Shown: in pieces, positions 1-8,387 of the stretch
Layout of the letters: every line of letters begins with the position of its first letter
Numbering within the stretch: the stretch's first letter is position 1
Assembly: GCF_018333375.1 (NCBI RefSeq)
Contig: NZ_BORW01000002.1
Location: 62,001 to 126,000, forward strand
Reading direction: 5' to 3'
Origin: Paenibacillus cookii
GTDB taxonomy: Bacteria > Bacillota > Bacilli > Paenibacillales > Paenibacillaceae
Length of the DNA: 64,000 nucleotides
Made by a program: the position numbers and the translations under genes
The notes under the pieces: generated by a model
What the model was told of the DNA's origin: nothing
Databases searched by the model: none
The model's input: the letters and a program-made list of their open reading frames with translations, nothing else

Positions 1-909
1 CACGTTCTCGTCGGCCGTCGTGTCGTTCTGGATATGGCCGACCCATTGCTGGAACGCGCTTTCACGCGGCCCCGGCACCGGAAGCTCTACCCAACCGTCG
101 CTGTATTCGCTTTTCCGGGCCGTACGGATGAGAAGCTTTTCCTCAGGCGTGCCGTAAAGCAGCGTGCCGTCCGTGCCGTGAACTTCGATGCAGAACGGAG
201 AGAAGCTGTTCACGAAGCCCGCTTCCACGATCCCGATCGCCCCGGACGGCGTCGACAGCGTCGCTACCGCGTTATCCTCGACTTCTTTGCCCGTAACGTA
301 ACCGTATTCCGCTTTGACCTCGACAGGCTCCTGCTGCAGGAACAAACGCGTCAAATACATCGGGTGGCAGCCCAGATCGATGAGCGCTCCGCCGAAGGTA
401 TCTTCCAGCTTGTAAAAATGGTCCGGCAGCCAACCCGCGGTAGACCCGTTGTGGGACAAACGGACGCGTACCAACGTCACTTTTCCGAGTAGCTCCTGAT
501 CGAGAATTTCGCGGATCGCCAGCGTGTATCCGTCATTCAGACGCGGCAGCGAAACCGTCAGCTTCACGTTATGGCGTTTGACCGCCTCCAAAATCTCGTT
601 TGCTTCGTGCAGCGTCGGCGCAAGCACTTTTTCCGTGAAAATATGCTTGCCGGCGGCTGCCGCCTTCAGCATCACGTCGCGGTGCATCCGCGTCGGAGCG
701 TCCACGATCACGCCGTCGATGTCGTCGCGGCCGAGCATTTCGTCGAGGGATTCATGGAAGTCCACGCCTTGCTTGTCTGCGGCTTCCTTGCCCCGCTGCG
801 GGTTTTCGTCCCAAACCGCGACGATTTCCGTGTCCGGATGCTCCTGGGCTTGTTTCGTATAATCCCAAGCATGCACGTGCCAATAGCTAATTTTACCTAT
901 TCTGATCAT
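1..909 (-). CDS. Gfo/Idh/MocA family oxidoreductase (3' end outside window)
   Basis: Reading the minus strand from ATG at 909 gives 303 codons open to the window edge, so the C-terminus is missing. The N-terminus (MIRIGKISYWHVHAW) is a slightly divergent Rossmann start, followed by a conserved TEK motif near residue 96, where family members usually have EKP, and a DLGCHP-like sequence in the second domain. Family members are NAD(P)-dependent dehydrogenases or isomerases of sugars and inositols in the cytoplasm; the substrate cannot be read here. GGGGTGG six bases upstream supports the start. The promoter carries a 9-bp direct repeat with 21-bp period, suggesting control by an AraC-type activator such as the one at 3083. 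Confidence 0.88.
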   Translation of the reverse strand, partial: MIRIGKISYWHVHAWDYTKQAQEHPDTEIVAVWDENPQRGKEAADKQGVDFHESLDEMLGRDDIDGVIVDAPTRMHRDVMLKAAAAGKHIFTEKVLAPTLHEANEILEAVKRHNVKLTVSLPRLNDGYTLAIREILDQELLGKVTLVRVRLSHNGSTAGWLPDHFYKLEDTFGGALIDLGCHPMYLTRLFLQQEPVEVKAEYGYVTGKEVEDNAVATLSTPSGAIGIVEAGFVNSFSPFCIEVHGTDGTLLYGTPEEKLLIRTARKSEYSDGWVELPVPGPRESAFQQWVGHIQNDTTADENV

Positions 910-987
910 GTTCAGCCACCCCAATGTTTAATTTAAGGACATCATGCCATTAATCTATCACAGGAAATACCGATAATACAGTGTAAC

Positions 988-1017
988 ATTGCGACAATAA
1001 GCTTCAATATTGCGACA
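988..1017 (-). promoter_or_regulatory. AraC-type direct-repeat operator
   Basis: ATTGCGACA occurs exactly at 988-996 and 1009-1017, a 21-bp period (two helical turns), upstream of the minus-strand oxidoreductase starting at 909. On the minus strand the downstream copy abuts the -35 region of a plausible promoter whose -10 is TATTAT. Two same-orientation half-sites beside -35 are typical of AraC/XylS activators. Binding by the AraC protein at 3083 is inference. Confidence 0.5.
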
Positions 1018-1041
1018 CAACGGCCAGACCGTCCCGATGAC

Positions 1042-1080
1042 AAAAAGCCCACTCTCTCTTTGATAAAAGGGTGAGCTTTT
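1042..1080 (-). terminator. intrinsic terminator of the 1090-2184 gene
   Basis: On the minus strand, AAAAGCTCAC pairs with GTGGGCTTTT (one G-U pair) around a loop of about 18 bases and is followed by a T run. It lies 10 bases past the stop codon of the oxidoreductase. Confidence 0.6.
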
Positions 1081-1089
1081 CCTATGAAC

Positions 1090-2184
1090 CTATTTAAAAT
1101 AGACCGTTTTGCCCGTGCGCGCCGATTCGTAGATCGCTTCCAGCACCTCGGTGACGACCAATGCCTGCTCCGGTTTCACCATCGGTTCGGTATCGTTCAG
1201 GATGCTGTCGATCCAAAGCCGGCATTCCCTTGCGGCCTGGCTCTCCGACTTGCCGTCGAAATAAGCGACGCCGCCTGTGTTCAGCTCCGGCAGCTTGGTG
1301 TACAAATGACCCATCTCTTCGCCGTTGATCCGCAGTCCGTCGCGCATGTCCGCGCCGGCTTCGGTCCCGCACAGCGTCGCCTTCGCTTCGCCGACGTCCA
1401 GCGTATTCAGCGCCCAGCTCGATTCGAGGATGACGGTGGCCCCGTTTTCCATCGTGATGAATCCGAATGCCGAATCTTCGACGGTAAACTGCTCGGGATC
1501 CCACGGACCAAACGCGTTGGCGGCGTCCTTTTTGCTGCCGAGCTTATGGTATACGTTTCCGACGACGCTTTTGACCTTGTAGTTATCCATCAGCCAAAGC
1601 GTCAAATCGAGCGCATGCGTGCCGATGTCGATGAGCGGGCCGCCGCCTTGCTCCTCTTCGTTCAGGAACACGCCCCAGGTCGGTACGGCGCGTCTGCGGA
1701 TGGCATGGGCCTTCGCGAAATAGACGTCGCCCAAATCTCCGCGTTCGCATATTTTTTTGAGAAGCAGCGAATCCGGTCGGTAACGGTTGTCATATCCGAT
1801 CGTCAGCTTTTTGCCCGTGCGTCTGGCCGTTTCCAGCATCGCTCTGGCTTCCTCCGAAGTTTTTGCCATCGGCTTTTCGCACATCACGTGTTTGCCGGCT
1901 TCCAGCGCAGCGATGGTAATGAACGAGTGGGACTTGTTCGGCGTGCAGACATGGACCAGGTCGATGCTTTCGTCCTTTAACAGTTCCTTGTAATCCGTAT
2001 AAATCGCGATGTCTTCCCTGCCGATTTTTTTGGCGGATTCGACCGCCCGCTCTTCGATGATGTCGCAGAACGCCACCAGTTCCACGTTTTTGTTCGCGTT
2101 CAAATTCGGTATATGTTTGCCGTTTGCGATGCCGCCGCAGCCGATCACGCCGACGCGGAGCGTTTTTTGTTCCTTAACCGCCAT
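1090..2184 (-). CDS. Gfo/Idh/MocA family oxidoreductase
   Basis: 364 aa NAD(P)-dependent oxidoreductase. The N-terminal Rossmann motif GVIGCGGIA and the CEKP motif with its conserved lysine are present. The C-terminal domain contains GGGPLIDIGTHALD, with the family's conserved Asp/His. Members oxidise or epimerise sugars or inositols; the substrate is unknown. The frame stays open to an ATG at 2211, but that codon has no ribosome site, whereas AGAAGGAG sits 12 bases before the ATG at 2184, so I start there. It follows the isomerase/epimerase gene by 30 bases and ends in its own terminator, so the two form a catabolic operon, probably for a sugar or polyol. Confidence 0.9.
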   Translation of the reverse strand: MAVKEQKTLRVGVIGCGGIANGKHIPNLNANKNVELVAFCDIIEERAVESAKKIGREDIAIYTDYKELLKDESIDLVHVCTPNKSHSFITIAALEAGKHVMCEKPMAKTSEEARAMLETARRTGKKLTIGYDNRYRPDSLLLKKICERGDLGDVYFAKAHAIRRRAVPTWGVFLNEEEQGGGPLIDIGTHALDLTLWLMDNYKVKSVVGNVYHKLGSKKDAANAFGPWDPEQFTVEDSAFGFITMENGATVILESSWALNTLDVGEAKATLCGTEAGADMRDGLRINGEEMGHLYTKLPELNTGGVAYFDGKSESQAARECRLWIDSILNDTEPMVKPEQALVVTEVLEAIYESARTGKTVYFK

Positions 2185-2214
2185 AACCCGAGTCATCTCC
2201 TTCTGATTCATAAT

Positions 2215-2961
2215 TTATAATATTTGTCGAAGGTAGGCGAGGCTCGCCTTGATGCTTTCCAGCTGAGGCATCTCGAACTCCTCTTGTTCCACCGTATACC
2301 ATTGCACGCCGTAACGTTTGCCCGTTTCGACGATCGCCTTGAAATCCATGATGCCGGACCCGATTTCCGTGTTCCGCTTGTCCTGCCCGCTTTTCATGTC
2401 CTTGATATGCAGCACCGAGCAGCGTTCTTTCAGCGATTCGATCCAGTCGACGGAACGGAATCCCGCCGCCTCCGCCCAGTACGTATCCAGCTCGAAAAAC
2501 AAATGGTCGGGATCCGTGTGCCGGGCAAGCAGTTCGATGCCGGTGAGTCCGTCGAACTTCTCGAATTCGACCGCGTGGTTATGGTAGCCGAACCGAAGTC
2601 CCTGCTCCTTGCAGCGCTCCCCGATCCGGTTGAAGGCTTCCGCCGTGCGTTTGTAGCTGTCGGCGCTGCTGCGCATCTCTTCGGGAAGGCCCGGGCAAAT
2701 AATGTAAGGGCTTTCGATCGTAAGCGAGTATTCGATCGTCCGGTCAAGACCGTCCTGCAGGTCGGAAATGCCGATGTGGCTTCCGGCGGCCCGGAGACCG
2801 TGAGCATCCAGCGCTTTTTTCAGTTCCGAAGCAGAGGTGCCGAAATAACCCGCGAACTCGACGCCGTCATAACCGATTTCCGCCACTTTGGCAAGCGTTC
2901 CCAAAAAATCGGCGCTTGTCAGTTCTTTAATGGAATACAGTTGAAGTGCTATATTTTCCAC
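2215..2961 (-). CDS. sugar phosphate isomerase/epimerase (TIM barrel)
   Basis: 248 aa with the xylose-isomerase-like TIM-barrel pattern: ALQLYSIKE at the N-terminus, GYDGVEFAG, GYHNHAVEFE (metal-binding region) and ELDTYWAEAAG. A GTG at 2961 is preceded by AGAGGAGG at seven bases, so I prefer it to an in-frame TTG 24 bases upstream. Members (IolE/YcjR-like) isomerise or epimerise sugars and inositol derivatives using a divalent metal. It is first in an operon with the oxidoreductase at 1090-2184 and diverges from the AraC regulator at 3083. Confidence 0.88.
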   Translation of the reverse strand: MENIALQLYSIKELTSADFLGTLAKVAEIGYDGVEFAGYFGTSASELKKALDAHGLRAAGSHIGISDLQDGLDRTIEYSLTIESPYIICPGLPEEMRSSADSYKRTAEAFNRIGERCKEQGLRFGYHNHAVEFEKFDGLTGIELLARHTDPDHLFFELDTYWAEAAGFRSVDWIESLKERCSVLHIKDMKSGQDKRNTEIGSGIMDFKAIVETGKRYGVQWYTVEQEEFEMPQLESIKASLAYLRQIL

Positions 2962-3082
2962 CGTCTTGCCTCCTCTGTGTCTCAAGTCAAGGTAAGGATA
3001 CCAAAATCGGCAGATTCGTTATACAATGAACCTATTCAAAAATATAAAATTTTTGTCATGGTAAAAACGAGGTGCTGCAGCG

Positions 3083-3970
3083 ATGACCGAACCGTATTTC
3101 GAGTCCAACCGTTCCCAAGACGGGTCTGTCCAATATCCTTACGAAAGCATGATCCATTCCAGCCAAAACGGAAGCATCGTCGTGGATCCCCACTGGCATA
3201 TTTATATCGAAATACTGTACTTCCTTTCCGGCAAAGCCAAGGTGTTCCTGGGCGGGAAAAGCCATCGGCTCGAAACCGGCGATCTGGTTCTGATCCACTC
3301 GCACGAAACCCATTCGATTTATTCGACGGAGGAGCCCGTTTCATACATCGTCGTGAAATTCGATCCCGAAATTTTGTACTCGACCTCGCGCACCTTCCTG
3401 GAATCGAAATACATCCTCCCTTTTACGCTGGCGGATGCCGGAGGACAGCGGGTGTTTACGGCGGCCGAAATCCACGACACGCCCATTCCCGGCCTGATCC
3501 GGGAAATCTATGAGGAATTCACCTCCAAAGGGTTCGGCTTCGAGCTGGCCGTCCGTACGCTGATCTGCCGCGTTTTTCTATGGTTTCTGCGCCGCACGCA
3601 TCCCCAGCATTGGGGGTGGGAGGTTTCGCGCTCGCTGAATGACAGCGACTACCGGATGCTGCAGCAGGTTTTCGAATACATCGACTACAACTATATGAAC
3701 GACATCAACGCCCAAACGGCGGCCAAACTATGCAATATGAGCTACAGTTACTTTTCGCGGCGCTTCAAAGCGATCATGGGCAAAACTTTCACCAATTACC
3801 TCAGCTACATCCGGATCACCGAAGCCGAAAAGCTGCTGCTCACGACCGATATGAGCATGACGGATATTGCGCTCGAGGTCGGCTTTTCCAGCTCAAGCTA
3901 TTTCATCCAGCAATTCCGCCAGTACAAAAACATCTCCCCCCATCAATTCCGCAAAAAAGGAAAAGCCTGA
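3083..3970 (+). CDS. AraC family transcriptional regulator with cupin sensor domain
   Basis: 295 aa. The N-terminal half is a cupin fold (HWHIYIEILYF, GDLVLIHSHETHS) that would bind a sugar ligand. The C-terminal 100 residues hold the two helix-turn-helix units of AraC/XylS proteins: NDINAQTAAKLCNMSYSYFS, then MTDIALEVGFSSSSYF with the signature phenylalanine. GAGGTG lies nine bases before the ATG. It diverges from the isomerase/oxidoreductase operon and is probably its activator; the direct repeats at 988-1017 suggest it also controls the gene ending the cluster. Confidence 0.92.
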   Translation: MTEPYFESNRSQDGSVQYPYESMIHSSQNGSIVVDPHWHIYIEILYFLSGKAKVFLGGKSHRLETGDLVLIHSHETHSIYSTEEPVSYIVVKFDPEILYSTSRTFLESKYILPFTLADAGGQRVFTAAEIHDTPIPGLIREIYEEFTSKGFGFELAVRTLICRVFLWFLRRTHPQHWGWEVSRSLNDSDYRMLQQVFEYIDYNYMNDINAQTAAKLCNMSYSYFSRRFKAIMGKTFTNYLSYIRITEAEKLLLTTDMSMTDIALEVGFSSSSYFIQQFRQYKNISPHQFRKKGKA

Positions 3971-3992
3971 TTCCAAGGAATCAGGCTTTTTG
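3961..3992. terminator. bidirectional intrinsic terminator
   Basis: A perfect 14-bp stem, AAAAGCCTGATTCC with GGAATCAGGCTTTT and a two-base spacer, has T runs on both strands. The AraC stop codon lies inside the left arm. It separates the convergent AraC gene and pyroglutamate operon. Confidence 0.85.
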
Positions 3993-4056
3993 GGTATTCG
4001 AATGTAGCATGAACCTGCGAGCAGCAAGTCCCGCGTCGGCCGAAGAATAAAATGAA

Positions 4057-4674
4057 TTAATTCAATAGCGTCTGAATCATCGTCTTCAAACCCTTCAGCA
4101 TCGTATCATGCGAGAGGGATGGCAAACTCGGCTTGCTTGCGGCCATTTCTTCCGATGCGGGGAAATGGACAAAACCGCCGATCATGGATAGCCGGTTCGT
4201 CCGGATATAATCGAGAAGCGCATACATCGTATTGTTGCAAATGAAAGTGCCCGCCGAATACGAAATCGAGGCCGGAATTCCCTGCTCCTTCATCTTCTCC
4301 ACCATCTCGCGGACCGGCAGCAGGCTGAACAAGCCGTCCGGGCCTTCCGGGTTCACGCGTTCGTCGTATGGACGGTTCCCTTTATTGTCCCCGACGGAAG
4401 ATTCCTTGGGCACCTCCTTCAGATTGATCGCGATTTGCTCCGGCGTAATGGACGTTCGCCCGGAAGCCAAACCGCAGCAAATGACCGCGTCCGGCCGGAT
4501 CGCTTCCACGGTTTCCAATAACTTGTCGGCGCATTCGTCAAATACGACCGGCAGCAGCCGGGTATGGATTTCCGCCCCGTCGAACCGTTCCTTCCCAATG
4601 TCCTCCAGCAGTTTTTCCGTCGGGTTGACCGAATCGCCACCGAACGGCTCGAACGCCGTCACGAGTATTTTCAT
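4057..4674 (-). CDS. pcp: pyroglutamyl-peptidase I (pyrrolidone-carboxylate peptidase)
   Basis: 205 aa, the usual length for bacterial Pcp (peptidase family C15). It begins MKILVTAFEPFGGDSVNP. The catalytic triad is visible: Glu79 in TPEQIAINL, Cys146 in AGTFICNNTMY and His170 in GGFVHFP. It removes N-terminal pyroglutamate from peptides in the cytoplasm. It is the last gene of pxpB-pxpC-pxpA-pcp, 26 bases after pxpA, so its product 5-oxoproline is delivered directly to the co-transcribed 5-oxoprolinase. The shared terminator at 3961-3992 ends the operon. Confidence 0.96.
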   Translation of the reverse strand: MKILVTAFEPFGGDSVNPTEKLLEDIGKERFDGAEIHTRLLPVVFDECADKLLETVEAIRPDAVICCGLASGRTSITPEQIAINLKEVPKESSVGDNKGNRPYDERVNPEGPDGLFSLLPVREMVEKMKEQGIPASISYSAGTFICNNTMYALLDYIRTNRLSMIGGFVHFPASEEMAASKPSLPSLSHDTMLKGLKTMIQTLLN

Positions 4675-4700
4675 GGATGTTTCCCCCTGTATGTAAGTTG

Positions 4701-5456
4701 TTATAAGGCCGAGACTCTTATCCCTTCCCGTTCCAGCGCGGCCCGCAGACTGCAGGCAAAAGACAAGGCATGATCGCCGTCGCCGTGGATGCAGACCGTG
4801 TCCGCCTCGATCGGAATGATCCGGCCGCTCGCAGCCGAAACGGCGCCTTCTCTAACCATTTGCAGCACTTGATCTACCGCCCGGTCCGGATCGGCAATCA
4901 ATGAACCCGGCATGTTTCTCGGCGTTAACGTCCCGTCGTCCCGGTAAGTCCGGTCCGCAAAGACCTCCGATGCCGTGCGCAGCCCCATCGCCCTGCCCGC
5001 GGCAATCAACGCGCTGCCGGCCAGCCCGTACAGGATCAAGGATGAATCCGTTTCGTGCACCGCCCGGGCGACCGCGTCGGCCAGCCGCCGATCGGCTGCG
5101 GCCATATTATATAAAGCCCCATGCGCCTTAACATGTTTCAGCGTGCCGCCTTCCTGCTTAACAAAAGCTTGGAGCGCGCCAACCTGGTATGTCACCATGT
5201 CGTAAACTTCCTCGGCCGACACCTCCATGGGCCGTCTGCCGAATCCCGCCAAGTCGGGCAGCCCCGGGTGAGCGCCGATGGAAACGCCGCTTTGGACGGC
5301 CATCCGGACGGTACGCCGCATCACCGACGGATCGCCGGCGTGAAAACCGCAAGCGATGTTGGCGGACGTAATATACTCCATCATTTCGGCATCGGTGCCT
5401 AAAGCATAACGCCCGAAGCTTTCTCCCATATCGCAATTCAGGTCCACGCTTAACAT
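4701..5456 (-). CDS. pxpA: 5-oxoprolinase subunit A (LamB/YcsF family)
   Basis: 251 aa LamB/YcsF protein with the hallmark N-terminus [14 protein letters not shown], the [11 protein letters not shown] motif, and VKAHGALYN in the middle. With PxpB and PxpC it forms the ATP-dependent 5-oxoprolinase that opens 5-oxoproline to L-glutamate. The start overlaps the pxpC stop by seven bases, implying translational coupling. Full length, no missing motifs. Confidence 0.96.
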   Translation of the reverse strand: MLSVDLNCDMGESFGRYALGTDAEMMEYITSANIACGFHAGDPSVMRRTVRMAVQSGVSIGAHPGLPDLAGFGRRPMEVSAEEVYDMVTYQVGALQAFVKQEGGTLKHVKAHGALYNMAAADRRLADAVARAVHETDSSLILYGLAGSALIAAGRAMGLRTASEVFADRTYRDDGTLTPRNMPGSLIADPDRAVDQVLQMVREGAVSAASGRIIPIEADTVCIHGDGDHALSFACSLRAALEREGIRVSAL

Positions 5457-6463
5457 CCGAACATTCCCTCCAATCTGACGTCGATCATGGTTTTGAGCCG
5501 CCGCAGGCCGCGTTCCCGTGCCAGGTACAACTGTTCCGCCTCGTCAAGGGAAACCTCGCGGAAGCGGATCGCGTCGCCCGGGGACAACTGCGCGACTTTA
5601 GGCAAATCGGCGGAAACGACCTGCGCGATTTTCGGATAGCCGCCAAGCGTTTGCCTGTCGGCCATGAGGATGATCGGCTGCCCGTCGGCCGGCACCTGTA
5701 CCGTGCCGTCGGCAACGCCTTCGGACAGATACTCCCGGGGAGTCCGCAGCTCGAGCCGGGGTCCCGACAACCGGTAGCCCATCCGGTCGGACTCCGGCTT
5801 GACGCGGTAGGAATCTTCGAAGAAACGCCGAAGATCCGCTGCCCGAAAATCATCGTATTGCCGCCCCCTCGTGACCCGAACGGCTTGATTCCCGCGGATA
5901 TAACCTGGCCGGGGAGCCGCCGACCAACGCGCCGCCCGAAAAAAAACATGCTCCGCGAAATCGCGGGAACTCGCGGCGGGGCTGCCGAATCGGCCCGAAT
6001 CTTTGTTATGCAGGACATCTCCCGCCTGCAACGCCCTTCCGTTCAGGCCGCCGATGCCGGCTCGCAAATGCGTGCTGCGGCTGCCGAGAACTTGAGGCGA
6101 ATCCACGCCGCCGGCAACCGCAACATAAGCGCGGCACCCGGATACGGGGCGTTTGAACGCCAGCTCGCTTCCCTGACGAAACCATACCGGCCGCCACATC
6201 GGAACGGGCGTACCGCCGGATTCCGGCGATAAATCGGCGCCCGTGATCGAAACAAGCATGCTTTGACGGAAACGCACCGAAAAACCGGACCAGGTGACTT
6301 CGAGCGCCGCCTCACTCTCGGCATTGCCGACAAGCCAGTTGGCGACCCGGTGGGCAAACCCGTCCATCGCCCCGGACCGGCCGAGGCCGTATTTGCCGTA
6401 ACCTGTCCGCCCTAAATCCTGCACGGTAACGAGTAACCCCGGTTTCAATACCTCGATGCTCAT
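5450..6463 (-). CDS. pxpC: 5-oxoprolinase subunit C (AHS2/biotin-dependent carboxyltransferase family)
   Basis: 337 aa, similar to the allophanate hydrolase subunit 2 domain. Family motifs seen are [21 protein letters not shown] at the N-terminus (positions about 14-33), [11 protein letters not shown] and the C-terminal [20 protein letters not shown] with [10 protein letters not shown]. PxpC works with PxpB to phosphorylate and hydrolyse 5-oxoproline presented by PxpA. Its start overlaps pxpB by four bases (ATGA). Older annotation calls such genes urea amidolyase-related. Confidence 0.95.
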   Translation of the reverse strand: MSIEVLKPGLLVTVQDLGRTGYGKYGLGRSGAMDGFAHRVANWLVGNAESEAALEVTWSGFSVRFRQSMLVSITGADLSPESGGTPVPMWRPVWFRQGSELAFKRPVSGCRAYVAVAGGVDSPQVLGSRSTHLRAGIGGLNGRALQAGDVLHNKDSGRFGSPAASSRDFAEHVFFRAARWSAAPRPGYIRGNQAVRVTRGRQYDDFRAADLRRFFEDSYRVKPESDRMGYRLSGPRLELRTPREYLSEGVADGTVQVPADGQPIILMADRQTLGGYPKIAQVVSADLPKVAQLSPGDAIRFREVSLDEAEQLYLARERGLRRLKTMIDVRLEGMFGC

Positions 6464-7173
6464 CCCCGTTCACCTGCCAGTCTGTCGTATTCGGAAACGC
6501 CGATCGGCCGAAAACGGATATACTGTCCGCTGTTCAACAAAACCGGCGGGTCCTGCCCGGGCCGAAACAAGGCGAGCGGCGTTCTGCCGATGATTTGCCA
6601 GCCGCCGGGCGTGTCCAACGGATAGATGCCGGTCTGGGTTCCGGCGATCCCTACCGATCCGGCAGGAATGGACAACCGGGGCGTTCCTTTCCGCGGTGCG
6701 GATATGCTTGCCGGCATGCCGCCCAAGTACGGGAAACCCGGGGCAAAACCGAGCGCATACACCAAATAGTCCCGGCCCGAATGGATGCTGACGACCTCGG
6801 CTTCATCGAGCCCGTTCAATTCCGCCACATAGGCCAAATCCGGCCCGTGTTCGCCGCCGTAACAGACCGGAATGTCGATCACGTCCCGCTTCCGCTCCGC
6901 ATGAACGCCGATCTGTTTCAACCGGTTCTGAACGAGGGATCTGACATGCTCGAAAGCCGTTCCCTCTCCCGGGGAGCGGTCTAACCTGAACGGGTCATAA
7001 TAAACCGCAACCGCCGCAAACGAAGGAATGCATTCCACGAATCCGGGAAACGGACTTGCCTCCAGCAGGGACACCGCCGCTTGAACCTGGCGGTTCACGC
7101 CTTCGTCGATCTTTTCGCCGAATTGGATCAGCAGCGCAGTTTCGCCCAGCGGCTCGATCACCATATTGCCCAT
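6460..7173 (-). CDS. pxpB: 5-oxoprolinase subunit B (AHS1/KipI family)
   Basis: 237 aa AHS1 protein. It has the N-terminal GETALLIQFGEKID and the C-terminal family motif GFAPGFPYLGGMP, followed by PRLSIPAGSVGIAGTQTGIYP. Some B. subtilis homologues (KipI) inhibit the kinase KinA, but adjacency to pxpC and pxpA points to the 5-oxoprolinase role. AAAGGAGG lies nine bases before the ATG. It is the first gene of the pyroglutamate operon. Confidence 0.95.
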   Translation of the reverse strand: MGNMVIEPLGETALLIQFGEKIDEGVNRQVQAAVSLLEASPFPGFVECIPSFAAVAVYYDPFRLDRSPGEGTAFEHVRSLVQNRLKQIGVHAERKRDVIDIPVCYGGEHGPDLAYVAELNGLDEAEVVSIHSGRDYLVYALGFAPGFPYLGGMPASISAPRKGTPRLSIPAGSVGIAGTQTGIYPLDTPGGWQIIGRTPLALFRPGQDPPVLLNSGQYIRFRPIGVSEYDRLAGERG

Positions 7174-7258
7174 GCCTTCCCGCCTCCTTTACGTCAACGT
7201 TCATGAATCTATTTTAGAGGCAACCCGCGGAAATGCGCAATCATTGCCGAATAAAAAC

Positions 7259-7287
7259 AAAAAAAGGACTGCCTGCCGCAGCCCTTT
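7259..7287 (-). terminator. intrinsic terminator of the YitT-like gene
   Basis: On the minus strand AAAGGGCTGC pairs with GCAGTCCTTT across a five-base loop and is followed by seven Ts, 25 bases past the stop of the gene at 7313. Confidence 0.75.
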
Positions 7288-7312
7288 CCCTTGTACGTGC
7301 CTGATTTATTTT

Positions 7313-8149
7313 TTATTTCGCCAAGTCGATAAAACCTTCGCCGAACACGTCCCTGACGTCGTGAATGGTAATGAAGGCATCCTTGTCGACGGACTTGACG
7401 ATTTTTTTCAACGTCGGGACCTCCTGTTTGTTAATGACGACGTACAGCACTTCCTTCGGCTGTTTCGTATAGTAGCCGTATCCGGGAAACACCGTCACGC
7501 CGCGCTCCATCACGGTATTGATCTCCTGCGCGATATGGTCGTATTCCTTGGAAATAATCGTGATCGCTTTCCGCGGGTTCAAACCTTCGATGATGAATTC
7601 CATCACTTTCGTTCCGACGAACAACATTACGATGGTAAGCATGAGGCTCTGCGCCCCGATGATGAAATAGGACGAAAACGCCACGATCAGGTCAAAAAAG
7701 AGCAGCGCGTAGCTGATGTTCCAATCCCAATATTTATGGGCGATCCGCGCCAAAATGACGCTGCCTGCCGTCGTGCCGCCCGCGCGCACGATGAGTCCGA
7801 TGCCCACGCCCGCAAATACGCCGCCGAAAATGGCGTTAAGAAGCACGTCGTCCGATTGAAGCGTCCATCCTTCCGTCAAATGCAGGAACAAGGAGTTGCA
7901 CACGATGGCGATGATGGTGTATACCGTCGTTTGCTTGTCCAAAAATTTATAGCCGACGATCAGCAGGATCGCGTTTAATATCAAATTCACCAGGCCCGGA
8001 GACCATTTGAACAAATAGTAAAGAATGATCGTGATCCCCGTGACGCCGCCTTCGGACAGGTCGTGAGGAATGACGAACAGATTGATGTCGAGCGCAAAAA
8101 TGAATGAACCGATGATAAGCAAAAAAATGTCCGCGAGTTTTCTATTCAT
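7313..8149 (-). CDS. YitT family membrane protein (DUF161 + DUF2179)
   Basis: 278 aa. The first 180 residues hold five or six hydrophobic segments with the family sequences INLFVIPHDLSEGGVTGI and GIGLIVRAGGTTAGSVI. The last 80 residues form a soluble DUF2179 domain (MEFIIEGLNPRKAITIISKE, GVTVFPGYGYYTKQPKEVL). Proteins of this family are inner membrane proteins without a well-established transport activity. AAGGGAAGG precedes the ATG. It is a single gene ended by the terminator at 7259. Confidence 0.92.
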   Translation of the reverse strand: MNRKLADIFLLIIGSFIFALDINLFVIPHDLSEGGVTGITIILYYLFKWSPGLVNLILNAILLIVGYKFLDKQTTVYTIIAIVCNSLFLHLTEGWTLQSDDVLLNAIFGGVFAGVGIGLIVRAGGTTAGSVILARIAHKYWDWNISYALLFFDLIVAFSSYFIIGAQSLMLTIVMLFVGTKVMEFIIEGLNPRKAITIISKEYDHIAQEINTVMERGVTVFPGYGYYTKQPKEVLYVVINKQEVPTLKKIVKSVDKDAFITIHDVRDVFGEGFIDLAK

Positions 8150-8258
8150 GGAACTGCCTTCCCTTGATTAATATCCGAAATTTTCAAATGTTCAAAACGC
8201 AACTTCCCTATTTTATAAGGGACGCCTGAGATACGTCAACAGAAAAAGGCCGGCCTCA

Positions 8259-8287
8259 GCAAAAAAAATCCCGCAGCTTGCTGCAGG
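8259..8287 (-). terminator. second terminator-like hairpin downstream of the L,D-transpeptidase
   Basis: On the minus strand CCTGCAGC and GCTGCGGG form a stem with a two-base spacer followed by ATTTTTTTT. The first hairpin at 8342 is stronger; this one would act as backup between the transpeptidase and the YitT-like gene. Confidence 0.45.
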
Positions 8288-8341
8288 TTGAAAAAAAGTT
8301 TCATAAACGGATCGGATCTTGGGCATGGCTAGGCATAAAAT

Positions 8342-8366
8342 AAAAAAATCCGCGAAAAACGCGGAT
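8342..8366 (-). terminator. intrinsic terminator of the L,D-transpeptidase gene
   Basis: ATCCGCG and CGCGGAT form a seven-bp stem with a five-base loop; on the minus strand it is followed by seven Ts, 20 bases past the stop codon. Confidence 0.8.
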
Positions 8367-8387
8367 GAATTGGGACATACCCGATCC

